Shown here: positions 26,388 through 32,623 of the stretch, piece after piece
How positions within the stretch are numbered: position 1 is the first letter of the stretch
How the letters are laid out: each line of letters begins with the position of its first letter
Origin: Bifidobacterium avesanii
Lineage (GTDB): Bacteria > Actinomycetota > Actinomycetes > Actinomycetales > Bifidobacteriaceae
Assembly: GCF_009299475.1 (NCBI RefSeq)
Contig: NZ_WBSN01000023.1
Coordinates: forward strand, 1 to 32,847
DNA length: 32,847 nt
Direction of reading: 5' to 3'
Program-made: the position numbers and the translations under genes
Notes under the pieces: generated by a model
Seen by the model: only the letters and a program-made list of their open reading frames with translations
Databases searched by the model: none
What the model was told of the DNA's origin: nothing

Positions 26388-27383
26388 TCAGATGAAGTCG
26401 TACGGCATGCGGTGCCTGACGAGCCAGCACACCGCGCACGCCAGGAACACCAGCGCGGGCCACGGCGACTGCCAGTGCGAGCCAAACAGGATCGCGTACA
26501 GCACGGCGAAGCGGGCCGCATAGAACGCGAACCGCCGCCATCCCGTGCGCGGCCGCGTCTCGACGGTCATGCGCACGAACCGGCCGCCCAACGTCTGCCC
26601 GTCGCGCAGCCACGGCAGCAGGCCCTCGAACAGCGCGAACACGGCCGACTGCACGACGAAGTATACATCGGCTCCGAATGACGCCGACGCATAGGCCGCG
26701 CCCACGCGCACCAGCAGCGCGACCGGGGCGGACACCGCGATCACCAGCACCATGTCGATGGCCAGGGCCACGCACCGGCGCACGAAGCCCGGCTCCCGCG
26801 TGACCGCCGACTCGTCGAGCACCTCGACCGGGAAACGACGGTTGAGCAGCCATGCGGCCAGCCATCCGATCATCGCGCCGGACGTGTTCCAGATGAGATC
26901 GTCCACGTCGAACAGGCGGTACGCGCACGGGAACAGGCCGAACACGCCCGTGAGCTGCGAGGTCTCGATGAGCAGCGAGGTGAAGAACCCCACGGGCAGC
27001 GCGACGCGGAACGGCCAGCGGAACGTGCGTCCCATGAAGAAGCCGAGCGGCAGGAAGAACACCACGTTGAGGCCGATCTGCAGCACCGCGGTGATGCCGT
27101 CCGAGCGCAGGTCGCCGATGAAGCCGAGCGGGTCGAGCTGCGGGGACAGGTGGTGCGTGGCGCAGTAGGCGATCGCGTCGTCCGGCATGGGGTACAGCGT
27201 GAAGCAGCCGAGCGACAGCAGGTAGAGCACCACCAGATACGCGCCGAGCGCGGACGTGAAGCGCAAACGGTTGTCGCGGCGGTAGAGCAGCGCCAGCACG
27301 GGCAGCGTGAGCACCGCCGATGCGAACGGCCACATCGCCACCGCGAACGCGAACGACATGCTGAAGCTTCGGAGAAACGCCAT
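26388..27383 (-). CDS. VanZ-RDD fusion membrane protein
   Basis: A 331-aa integral membrane protein made of two domains. The N-terminal half (about 1-190) is VanZ-like: LGCFTLYPMPDD after the second helix, LNVVFFLPLGFFMG, the conserved ETSQLTGVFG, and DVDDLIWNTSGAMIGW. The C-terminal half (about 200-320) is an RDD domain, with Arg at the start of its first helix (FVRRCVALAIDMVLV), an Asp within that helix and GQTLGGRFVRMTV. VanZ-type proteins can raise resistance to teicoplanin or cationic antimicrobials; RDD proteins act as sodium/proton exchangers or have unknown roles. The function of the fusion is not known to me. The ATG at 27383 has GGGAAGG 8 nt upstream; a GTG three codons earlier is less likely. 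It converges with the SRAP gene with 28 bp between them. Confidence 0.87.
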   Translation of the reverse strand: MAFLRSFSMSFAFAVAMWPFASAVLTLPVLALLYRRDNRLRFTSALGAYLVVLYLLSLGCFTLYPMPDDAIAYCATHHLSPQLDPLGFIGDLRSDGITAVLQIGLNVVFFLPLGFFMGRTFRWPFRVALPVGFFTSLLIETSQLTGVFGLFPCAYRLFDVDDLIWNTSGAMIGWLAAWLLNRRFPVEVLDESAVTREPGFVRRCVALAIDMVLVIAVSAPVALLVRVGAAYASASFGADVYFVVQSAVFALFEGLLPWLRDGQTLGGRFVRMTVETRPRTGWRRFAFYAARFAVLYAILFGSHWQSPWPALVFLACAVCWLVRHRMPYDFI

Positions 27384-27422
27384 GTGCTGCACCTTCCCTG
27401 TCGGTTTTCGTTGATCGACTGG

Positions 27423-27445
27423 CGGAACGCCATTCCCGCGTTCCG
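27423..27445. repeat. Small hairpin upstream of the VanZ-RDD gene
   Basis: CGGAACGC (27423-27430) and GCGTTCCG (27438-27445) are perfect 8-bp arms with a 7-nt loop, 40 nt before the VanZ-RDD start. It could be an operator, a leader structure or the terminator of the DUF2316 operon. Confidence 0.4.
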
Positions 27446-27540
27446 ATCGGCCAGCTTATCGCATCCGGCATGGCGGCGGCATCATCCCCAAGGCTGAAAT
27501 CCGGGGAATTCCTTGGATGTTTGCTGAAAGCGCCTCAATT

Positions 27541-27580
27541 ACGCTCACATGCTTATATGCTCATATGCTCATATGCGTAC
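27541..27580. repeat. AT-rich 8-bp tandem repeat
   Basis: Five consecutive 8-nt units (ACGCTCAC, ATGCTTAT, ATGCTCAT, ATGCTCAT, ATGCGTAC) form a short microsatellite, followed by ATACATACGTAC. It begins 11 nt beyond the stop of the DUF2316 gene (minus strand) and about 160 bp upstream of the VanZ-RDD start. The local AT content is much higher than the surroundings. Confidence 0.7.
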
Positions 27581-27591
27581 ATACATACGTA

Positions 27592-27900
27592 CTATGGGCG
27601 TTCCCGAATCTCCCCCGCGTCGATCACCTCATCGTCCAAAAACCAGTAGTCGTGCGGATCCCCGCGCAGCGCGCTGAACGGCACGAGTTCCACGCCTTCC
27701 TCGGCGGCCCTGCGCAGCAGGTACCCGCGCACGATCCACGGGTACTCCAGCACGCCGGATTTCAGGTCCACGATCCGCTCGATCGTCCTTCCGCTCACCC
27801 CGAAGTCCGCGCCGATCGCATCCGCGGTCAAGCCCAGTCGGCGCATGTTCTCGCGGAACTCGCGGATCGTGGCCGCCCGCTGTTCGTTCGTCAACGACAT
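27592..27900 (-). CDS. DUF2316 family protein
   Basis: A 102-aa soluble protein of the DUF2316 family. The N-terminal half looks like a helix-turn-helix (LTADAIGADFGVSGRTIERIV, shortened), followed by YPWIVRGYLLRRAAEEG and the family-typical VPFSALRGDPHDYWFLDDEVIDAGEI in part. The function of the family is not known; a DNA-binding role is suggested by the helix-turn-helix only. GAAGGAG lies 4 nt before the ATG. The gene starts 1 nt after the stop of the VOC gene and is the last member of a tight four-gene cluster (Nim-like, endonuclease IV, VOC, DUF2316). Confidence 0.88.
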   Translation of the reverse strand: MSLTNEQRAATIREFRENMRRLGLTADAIGADFGVSGRTIERIVDLKSGVLEYPWIVRGYLLRRAAEEGVELVPFSALRGDPHDYWFLDDEVIDAGEIRERP

Positions 27901-27901
27901 G

Positions 27902-28327
27902 TCACTCCTTCCCCTGCGCACCGGCGTGCGCCCAGTCCACCACGGCTTCGATGTTGTTGCCGTCCGGGTCGAGCGCGAATGCGGAATAATACCCCGGATG
28001 GTACGGTCTCGGCCCGGGCTCGCCGTTGTCCCGGCCGCCGGCCGCAAGCGCCGCCTCGTGGAACGCGCGCACGGCTTCGCGGCTCGGCGCGAGGAACGCG
28101 ATGTGCGTCACCGGCGACGGGCAATCCCCCGCGTCGCCGCCCGGGGCCGCATTACCTTCCATCGGCGAGACGTAGAAGTCGGCGTGCGGCGTGCCGTCGT
28201 CCACGCCGAACCCGATGGTCGGCTCGTGGTGCGCCTTGGCCACGTATCCCAGCGGGGCCAGCGCCCGCCGGTAGAATTCGATGCTTCGGTTCACGTCCCG
28301 CACGCGCAGCGTCAGATGGTCCAGCAT
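27902..28327 (-). CDS. VOC-family (glyoxalase/dioxygenase-fold) protein
   Basis: A 141-aa single VOC protein, built from two beta-alpha-beta-beta-beta modules. It opens with MLDHLTLRVRDVNRSIEFYRRALAPLGY, with the metal-ligand His at position 4. The second module has THIAFLAPS with its His, and the C-terminal FALDPDGNNIEAVVD contains the Glu that completes a typical 2-His-Glu metal site. Such proteins include glyoxalases, antibiotic-modifying enzymes and drug-binding proteins; nothing in the sequence picks out one. An AGGC-rich site precedes the ATG at 28327. It lies 13 nt after endonuclease IV and 1 nt before DUF2316, so it is certainly in an operon with them. Confidence 0.9.
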   Translation of the reverse strand: MLDHLTLRVRDVNRSIEFYRRALAPLGYVAKAHHEPTIGFGVDDGTPHADFYVSPMEGNAAPGGDAGDCPSPVTHIAFLAPSREAVRAFHEAALAAGGRDNGEPGPRPYHPGYYSAFALDPDGNNIEAVVDWAHAGAQGKE

Positions 28328-28340
28328 GCCTTGCCTCGCT

Positions 28341-29279
28341 TCACGCCTTGACGAGCCCCCGCAGCAGGGCGATTTCCTCGCGGTGCGTGGTCTCGGTGAG
28401 TTCCTTGGTTTCGAGGACCATGGGCAGGCGGGCCGTGCGCGGGTCGTTGACCAGACGCGCGAAGAACGCCTCGCCGAGTTTGCCGGCGCCGATGTTGGCA
28501 TGGCGGTCCTTGCGCGAGCCGAATCCGAACTGGGAGTCGTTGGCGTGGACGGCCATGAGCCGCCCCAAGCCGATCGCATGGTCGAAGTCGGCGAGCACGC
28601 CGTCGAAGTCGTTCACGAGGTCGTAGCCGGCGTCGTACACGTGGCAGGTGTCCAGCGTGACGCCCACGTGCGCCCGCCAGCGCGCATCCACATGATCGAT
28701 GATCGCGGCGATCTCCTCGAAGCTGCGCCCGCATTCGGTGCCCTTGCCGGCCATGGTCTCAAGCAGCACCGGCACGGCTCCAGCGGCTTCGTCATCCCCG
28801 GCGGCGTCCGACACGATCCCGAACACGCGGTTCAGTCCCTCGCCGATGAGCCGGATGCCTTCGTCCGCGCCCTGACCCACATGCGAGCCGGGATGGATGT
28901 TGAGGTAGATCGCCTGTCCGGCCGCGGCGACCGGGGCGAGCATCGCCAGATCCTCGGCGAGCGCGCGCACGGCGAAGTCGCGCTTGGACTCGTCCTTGGC
29001 GGCGAAGTTGTATACGTAGGGCGCGTGCGCCACGAGCGGCCCGTATCCCTCGGCGTGCAGCTGAGCCCCGAACGCGGCGGCGCCGTCCGCGGTCAGGGAC
29101 TTCGAGCGGCTGCCGTACGGCGAGCGCGGGAAGAACGCGAACGTGGTGCCGCCCTCGGCGTGCGAGCGTTTGATGAGCGCCTTCCATCCGCCGGACGCGG
29201 ACAGGTGCGAGCCGACGAGCAGGCGCGCGCCCGGAGTGGTTTCGGTGGCGTCGGTGGTTTCGTTGGTTTCGTCGTTCAT
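28341..29279 (-). CDS. nfo: Endonuclease IV (AP endonuclease, deoxyribonuclease IV)
   Basis: A 312-aa TIM-barrel AP endonuclease that cuts DNA 5' of abasic sites in base excision repair. The trinuclear zinc-site motifs are in order: GSHLSASGGW (about 22-31), VAHAPYVYNFA, YLNIHPGSHVG, LLETMAGKGTE, LDTCHVYDAGYD, VHANDSQFGFGSRKDRHANIG and LETKE. The early segment reads FFPRSPYG where many homologues have a different aromatic motif. A Thr/Glu-rich N-terminal tail of about 18 residues precedes the barrel. The ATG at 29279 has AAGGAG 8 nt upstream and overlaps the stop of the Nim-like gene (ATGA), so the two are coupled. The gene lies in a stress/repair cluster. Confidence 0.95.
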   Translation of the reverse strand: MNDETNETTDATETTPGARLLVGSHLSASGGWKALIKRSHAEGGTTFAFFPRSPYGSRSKSLTADGAAAFGAQLHAEGYGPLVAHAPYVYNFAAKDESKRDFAVRALAEDLAMLAPVAAAGQAIYLNIHPGSHVGQGADEGIRLIGEGLNRVFGIVSDAAGDDEAAGAVPVLLETMAGKGTECGRSFEEIAAIIDHVDARWRAHVGVTLDTCHVYDAGYDLVNDFDGVLADFDHAIGLGRLMAVHANDSQFGFGSRKDRHANIGAGKLGEAFFARLVNDPRTARLPMVLETKELTETTHREEIALLRGLVKA

Positions 29280-29893
29280 GCGGTCGTCTCCTTCTGCGGG
29301 GTTTCGCGTTCGGGCCCGCGTTCGTGCGCGGCGCCGGGTTTGGCGTGCGCCTTGGCCGTGACGTGGTCCGCTTCGATCTTCCACACGGTCACGGCGCGGA
29401 CCTGCGCGTCGGTGAATGCGACGTGCGGCATGCGCGCCTGATGCGCCATGAGCATCTGAAGACCATGCCGGGCCTCGTCCAAATCATCCACGATCGTCGC
29501 GGCGCCGTTGCCGACGACGGAGCGGAATGCCTCGCCCCAGTTGCAGGCGACGCGCCCCTCGATGACTTCGCAGTCGGCGCGCATGGTGAACGCCACCGGC
29601 AGGCGGTTGCCCGAGGCACGGATCGCGTCGAGCTTGCGCCCGCTCACCGCCGAATGCATCCACAGCGTAAGCCGGCCGGTTTCGGAGTCGTGTTCGTAGC
29701 CGAAGTTGAGCGGCACCACGGTCAGGCCCTCGGCGTCCACGTACGCCATGTCGACGATGTCGCAGGCGTCGATGATCGCGCCGATCGCCGCCGCATCCGT
29801 GACCTCCCGGTCGGCGCGGCGCATCTGGCGGCGTCCGCCCGCCACCGTGCGCTCGTCGTCGCGGCGCTTCGGCCTCATATGTTCCGCGCTCAT
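29276..29893 (-). CDS. Pyridoxamine 5'-phosphate oxidase-fold protein, NimA-like
   Basis: A 205-aa flavin-binding split-barrel protein. The central part (about 24-180) has MRRADREVTDAAAIGAII, CDIVDMAYVDAEGLTVVPLNFGYE (abbreviated), the helix around SGRKLDAIRASG, and CEVIEGRVACNWGEAFRSVVGNG. The PLNFGYE and HS-x(4)-K patterns place it with the nitroimidazole-resistance (NimA)-like group, whose members reduce nitro compounds or bind FMN. Actual drug reduction is unproven here. The C-terminal 25 residues are charged and low-complexity. The start at 29893 is the longest reasonable; Met6 or Met24 are alternatives because ribosome sites are weak. The stop overlaps the endonuclease IV start by 4 nt. 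Confidence 0.87.
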   Translation of the reverse strand: MSAEHMRPKRRDDERTVAGGRRQMRRADREVTDAAAIGAIIDACDIVDMAYVDAEGLTVVPLNFGYEHDSETGRLTLWMHSAVSGRKLDAIRASGNRLPVAFTMRADCEVIEGRVACNWGEAFRSVVGNGAATIVDDLDEARHGLQMLMAHQARMPHVAFTDAQVRAVTVWKIEADHVTAKAHAKPGAAHERGPERETPQKETTA

Positions 29894-29969
29894 GCCTGTT
29901 CCATCCCCTTCGTGTCCGTCAAGCCGACTGTCAGCAACCATATCCGCGCGCGTTGACCGTCCGCCGCCG

Positions 29970-30455
29970 CTACGCCTGCGCGGGCCGTTCGAACTCGCCG
30001 CCGTCGAAATACCCTGCCAGTGCGTTGCATTCCGCAATGAGCCGCGGATCGACGGCGAGCGTGCGATGCGGGTCGTCGGTGCCGCAGTACACCTCGTCGC
30101 ACGCGAGCAGCCGGCGGTCCATGTACGTGGGCAGGCCGTCGAGGAGCAGCGGGCCGATCGTGCCCACGTCGTACCCGGTGCGCCGCCTGACCTCGTCCGG
30201 CGCGGCGAGATGGATCTGATGCAGGCCGAGCGCGCGGCCGAGCCGACGCCACTGCGGATGGCCCGTCGCGAGGGCGACCACGGCGGCCACTCCCTCCTTC
30301 GATTCGACGATGTACGTGGCGGCGGCGCGACTGAGGTCGAACACCGTCGCCGCGGACGCCAAATCCACGATCGCGGTCTCATGCGCGATGAGCCGCGCCC
30401 GGTCGGGATGCGCGGCGACGAACCGCTCGACGGCCTCGCGTTTGTTTTCGTTCAT
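29970..30455 (-). CDS. YbaK/ProX-type aminoacyl-tRNA deacylase
   Basis: A 161-aa protein with the YbaK/prolyl-tRNA-synthetase editing (INS) domain. Such enzymes hydrolyse misacylated tRNAs (for example Cys- or Ala-tRNAPro) or related aminoacyl esters. The typical elements are TYIVESKEGVAAVVALATGHPQ (abbreviated; the Lys is the conserved substrate-orienting residue), RALGLHQIHLAAPDEVRRRTGYDVGTIGPLL (GxxxGxxxP-like loop), and VYCGTDDPHRTLAVDP near the end. The ATG at 30455 follows a CATAAT by 6 nt, with no proper ribosome spacing, so translation is probably leaderless. It stands 76 bp upstream of the Nim-like gene and may be a separate transcription unit. Confidence 0.88.
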   Translation of the reverse strand: MNENKREAVERFVAAHPDRARLIAHETAIVDLASAATVFDLSRAAATYIVESKEGVAAVVALATGHPQWRRLGRALGLHQIHLAAPDEVRRRTGYDVGTIGPLLLDGLPTYMDRRLLACDEVYCGTDDPHRTLAVDPRLIAECNALAGYFDGGEFERPAQA

Positions 30456-30461
30456 GTCCCC

Positions 30462-30467
30462 ATTATG
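30462..30467 (-). promoter_or_regulatory. -10 box of a probable leaderless YbaK-like transcript
   Basis: CATAAT (minus strand, 30467-30462) lies 6 nt before the ATG at 30455. The -35 region is not well defined. The nearby GGGG run is too close to the ATG to act as a ribosome site. Confidence 0.5.
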
Positions 30468-30559
30468 ACGCGGTCGCCCGAACCGTTCCCACCCCGGTCG
30501 GGAACGCCGGACATGTGCTTCTCCCGGTTCCGAGCGGGATCACGAATCGGGACCACGGA

Positions 30560-30565
30560 TATCAT
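30560..30565 (+). promoter_or_regulatory. -10 box of a probable leaderless transcript for the 143-aa membrane protein
   Basis: TATCAT lies 6 nt before the GTG at 30572 and no ribosome site precedes that GTG. The -35 is not obvious. The 116-bp gap between the divergent YbaK-like gene and this one therefore holds two outward leaderless promoters. Confidence 0.45.
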
Positions 30566-30571
30566 AGAATC

Positions 30572-31003
30572 GTGATTCCGAAGCTGCTTATCGCCCTCGT
30601 CGCGTGCCTTATCGCCGCGACCGCGCTGTACGCCGCGCTGCGTGCCCTGACGCAATGCGACAAGTGCGTCGGCGTTCTCCTTGCGTCCACGCCACTGATC
30701 GGATGGCTGGCCGCGCTGGTTTTCGCGCTCAGCGCCGCGACCGCCGACTATCCGTATGGTTGCGACGGTTGGATGAACCCGTGTCCGGAGGGCGCCGGGC
30801 CGCTGTCCGAGGGACTGTTCGGCGTGGCGGCATTGCTGGCGCTCGTCACCGCCGTCATGCTGATGACTGATTGCGCCGCGCTACTGTACGGGGTGATCGT
30901 GCGCGGCGTCGAATGGGCGCGCAAACTGGCGGGACGAATGCCGCGGCACGATGCGCGGATCAATGCGCGAACCCATGGACGGCCGGACGGGAAAGACGAA
31001 TGA
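30572..31003 (+). CDS. Small membrane protein of unknown function
   Basis: A 143-aa protein I do not recognise. It has three predicted membrane helices (about 4-25, 36-58 and 80-105). Between helices 1 and 2 lies a QCDKC pair of cysteines; a short extracellular or periplasmic loop (YPYGCDGWMNPCPEG) contains two more, possibly a disulfide. The C-terminal tail (about 115-143) is basic. The GTG at 30572 is preferred over longer starts because of the TATCAT box 6 nt upstream. No partner is evident; the gene stands alone between a divergent YbaK-like gene and a 358-bp gap. Confidence 0.65.
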   Translation: MIPKLLIALVACLIAATALYAALRALTQCDKCVGVLLASTPLIGWLAALVFALSAATADYPYGCDGWMNPCPEGAGPLSEGLFGVAALLALVTAVMLMTDCAALLYGVIVRGVEWARKLAGRMPRHDARINARTHGRPDGKDE

Positions 31004-31229
31004 ACGGGAGCCGCGGGAACTCAAACGCGGTGCGCGCCCGTCGCCTATGCGGCCGTTTTGATATGGGCGACCCCGCACACGCGTCATGCGGCCTCGCCCA
31101 TCGTCCCCATCGTCCATAAGTCATTCCGCCCTTTCGCGTCACGCATTCGCCCGACGCGCAGACTGCTGCCCTGGCATTCCGCTTCCGCACGAGCGTCACG
31201 CGGCCTCGCCCGCAATCCCCCGCGCCCAT

Positions 31230-31253
31230 GATTCATTCCTTGATTCATTCCTT
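31230..31253. repeat. Two exact tandem copies of a 12-mer
   Basis: GATTCATTCCTT is repeated exactly twice head to tail, in the gap upstream of the membrane-protein/regulator operon, about 30 nt before the predicted -35 box. It could be a regulator site or a slippage product. Confidence 0.6.
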
Positions 31254-31283
31254 CGCCTCTCATACGCATCCGCCATTCGCTTG

Positions 31284-31316
31284 TTGCGATCATCTACTTT
31301 ATGCTGTAAAGTAGAT
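31284..31316 (+). promoter_or_regulatory. Promoter with overlapping 10-bp palindromic operator
   Basis: TTGCGA (31284-31289) and TAAAGT (31307-31312) are 17 nt apart. A perfect palindrome, ATCTACTTTA-TGCTG-TAAAGTAGAT (31292-31316), covers the spacer and the -10 box. This is the placement expected for a repressor site. The likely repressor is the winged-helix protein encoded second in the same operon, giving autoregulation; that link is inferred. Confidence 0.75.
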
Positions 31317-31361
31317 TGTGTTCATGAAAAAGTCATGGAACACCATCGAGAAGGAGACATC

Positions 31362-32060
31362 ATGAACGCCCCAACCAACGTCAATCGCAACACCGACCAA
31401 GCCGACGGCCGCATCGCCGACCCGCGCGAGGCCCTCGGCATCGTCAAACAGCAATCCGAGCGCATGGACCGCCTGTTCGGCACGTTCAGCTGGGCGTTCT
31501 GCCTGATCTGGGGCGTCGCCTACCTCGTCGCCTACGCCGTGCTCGGCGCCGCCACGCAGGCCGGCAACGGCGTCACCGCGCCCTGGGCGCTGCTCGCGTT
31601 CGGCGGCATCCTCATCCTCGGCATCGCCGCCTCCGCCGTCGTCGCCATACGCGGCGGGCGAGGCTACCGCTCCGGCGCCGCCAACGCCAAGCGCGCGGCC
31701 ATCTACGGCTGGGCGTGGGCCCTCTCGTTCGGCTTCGGCCTCGGCGGCCTGCAGGTCTTCGCCACCCGGTTCCGCGACATCCTGACCCCGGATGCGGTCG
31801 CCTCGCTCTACAACATCGTCGCGCCGCTCATCATCGGCGCGCTGTACATGGTCGGGTCCGCCCTGTGGCGCGACCTCTCCCAGCTCGTCGTGGGCGTGGT
31901 CATGCTGGTCCTCGCGTTCGCCGGCTCGTTCCTCGGCGGCGCGGCCGGCTACTTCGCCATGTCGCTGGTCGGCGGCGGGGCGATGATCCTCGTCGCCGTG
32001 TGGGCGCTCACGCTGGGCCGCCGCAACCGCACCTTCGCCGCGCTGATGGAAGGAAAGTGA
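31362..32060 (+). CDS. Six-helix membrane protein of unknown function, paired with a winged-helix regulator
   Basis: A 232-aa polytopic membrane protein. A polar N-terminus of about 45 residues (containing ALGIVKQQSERMDR) is followed by six hydrophobic helices and a short basic tail (GRRNRTFAALMEGK). I recognise no transporter signature or catalytic motif. The ATG at 31362 has a very good AAGGAG site 5 nt upstream, with a 50-nt leader after the predicted promoter. The next gene, 4 nt downstream, is a small winged-helix regulator; pairs of this kind are common in Actinobacteria and are thought to respond to membrane or envelope signals, but that is a general impression rather than proof. Confidence 0.82.
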   Translation: MNAPTNVNRNTDQADGRIADPREALGIVKQQSERMDRLFGTFSWAFCLIWGVAYLVAYAVLGAATQAGNGVTAPWALLAFGGILILGIAASAVVAIRGGRGYRSGAANAKRAAIYGWAWALSFGFGLGGLQVFATRFRDILTPDAVASLYNIVAPLIIGALYMVGSALWRDLSQLVVGVVMLVLAFAGSFLGGAAGYFAMSLVGGGAMILVAVWALTLGRRNRTFAALMEGK

Positions 32061-32064
32061 CCGC

Positions 32065-32382
32065 ATGACGGAGGAACTCGACCCGCTCATCCACGCCACC
32101 TCGCGCCTGAGGATCATGACCACGCTGGCCTCGATCGACGACGGCGCCTCGCTCTCCTTCGCCAAGCTCTCCGACCTGCTCGGCATGACCGCCGGCAACC
32201 TGTCCGTGCACCTGACCAAGCTCGAGCAGGCCGGCTATGTGACCATAGAGAAGACGTTCGAGGGCCGCAAGCCCGCCACCTACGCGGCCATCACCCCCGC
32301 AGGGCGCAAGGCGTTCGACGGCTATCTGGCCGCGCTCAAGGCGCTGCTCGCCCCCGTCCAGGGAGCCGAAGCCGATTTCTGA
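32065..32382 (+). CDS. Winged-helix transcriptional regulator (MarR/ArsR-like, HTH_34 type)
   Basis: A 105-aa single-domain winged-helix DNA-binding protein. It begins LDPLIHATSRLRIMTTLAS, the hallmark of the one-domain MarR/ArsR-like group, and continues through a recognition helix (LLGMTAGNLSVHLTKLEQAGYV, abbreviated) and a beta wing (IEKTFEGRKPATYAAITPAG). The final helix (FDGYLAALKALL) should mediate dimerisation. No ligand- or metal-binding Cys is present. The start is 4 nt after the membrane-protein gene, so the two are translationally linked. It probably binds the 31292-31316 palindrome. The stop codon TGA lies within the left arm of the palindromic element that begins at 32372. Confidence 0.9.
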   Translation: MTEELDPLIHATSRLRIMTTLASIDDGASLSFAKLSDLLGMTAGNLSVHLTKLEQAGYVTIEKTFEGRKPATYAAITPAGRKAFDGYLAALKALLAPVQGAEADF

Positions 32383-32513
32383 CCTAACGCCGCGCGAAGA
32401 ACCGGATGGGACATTGTGGGGCACAGCGTGAAAACGGCGGAGCCAAGCCGTTTTCACATCCGACCGACGGGGATGGTTCTGGTTCTTTGCGTGGCAATTA
32501 GGTCAGAAATCGG
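32372..32513. repeat. 142-bp palindromic element B with 16-bp perfect ends
   Basis: CCGATTTCTGACCTAA (32372-32387) and TTAGGTCAGAAATCGG (32498-32513) are perfect inverted copies. Nested inside are an 11-bp pair with one mismatch (32393-32403 with 32481-32491) and an 11-bp perfect hairpin (32428-32457). The terminal sequence recurs at 11231-11246. There is no reading frame of note inside. Boundaries are those of the repeat; no flanking target duplication was evident. It is probably a MITE-like or REP-like element that also ends the upstream operon. Confidence 0.82.
32428..32457. terminator. Hairpin with A/T flanks inside element B
   Basis: GTGAAAACGGC (32428-32438) pairs perfectly with GCCGTTTTCAC (32447-32457). 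The GC core followed by TTTT on each strand resembles a bidirectional intrinsic terminator. It lies 46 nt after the stop of the winged-helix regulator gene. Confidence 0.65.
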
Positions 32514-32551
32514 AAAGTCCGGCTTCCACGCCCGCCGACATGAACAACGTG

Positions 32552-32580
32552 TTGACTTTACTGGTGCACCGCACTATTAT
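32552..32580 (+). promoter_or_regulatory. Promoter of the TetR-type gene, with a palindrome in the spacer
   Basis: TTGACT (32552-32557) and TATTAT (32575-32580), 17 nt apart, are close to consensus. GGTGCACC (32563-32570) is an 8-bp palindrome in the spacer and could be the core of the TetR protein's own operator. The start codon is 43 nt downstream and has its own ribosome site. Confidence 0.8.
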
Positions 32581-32623
32581 CCAGACGACACGATGTTGAT
32601 ATAAACGGAACGGAGGATGACGC

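Larger units (their letters stand above)
31004..31361. other. 358-bp gene-free stretch with direct repeats
   Basis: No convincing gene is seen on either strand. It holds a 19-bp direct repeat (GCGTCAYGCGGCCTCGCCC at 31081-31099 and 31193-31211, one mismatch), a tandem doublet of GATTCATTCCTT (31230-31253) and, at its right end, the promoter and operator of the downstream membrane-protein/regulator operon. Short frames across it have unusual composition and no ribosome sites. Confidence 0.6.

Noticed and set aside
31004..31300. Short minus-strand frames in the 358-bp gap.
   Set aside because: They lack ribosome sites and any recognisable motif, and they run through the direct repeats.
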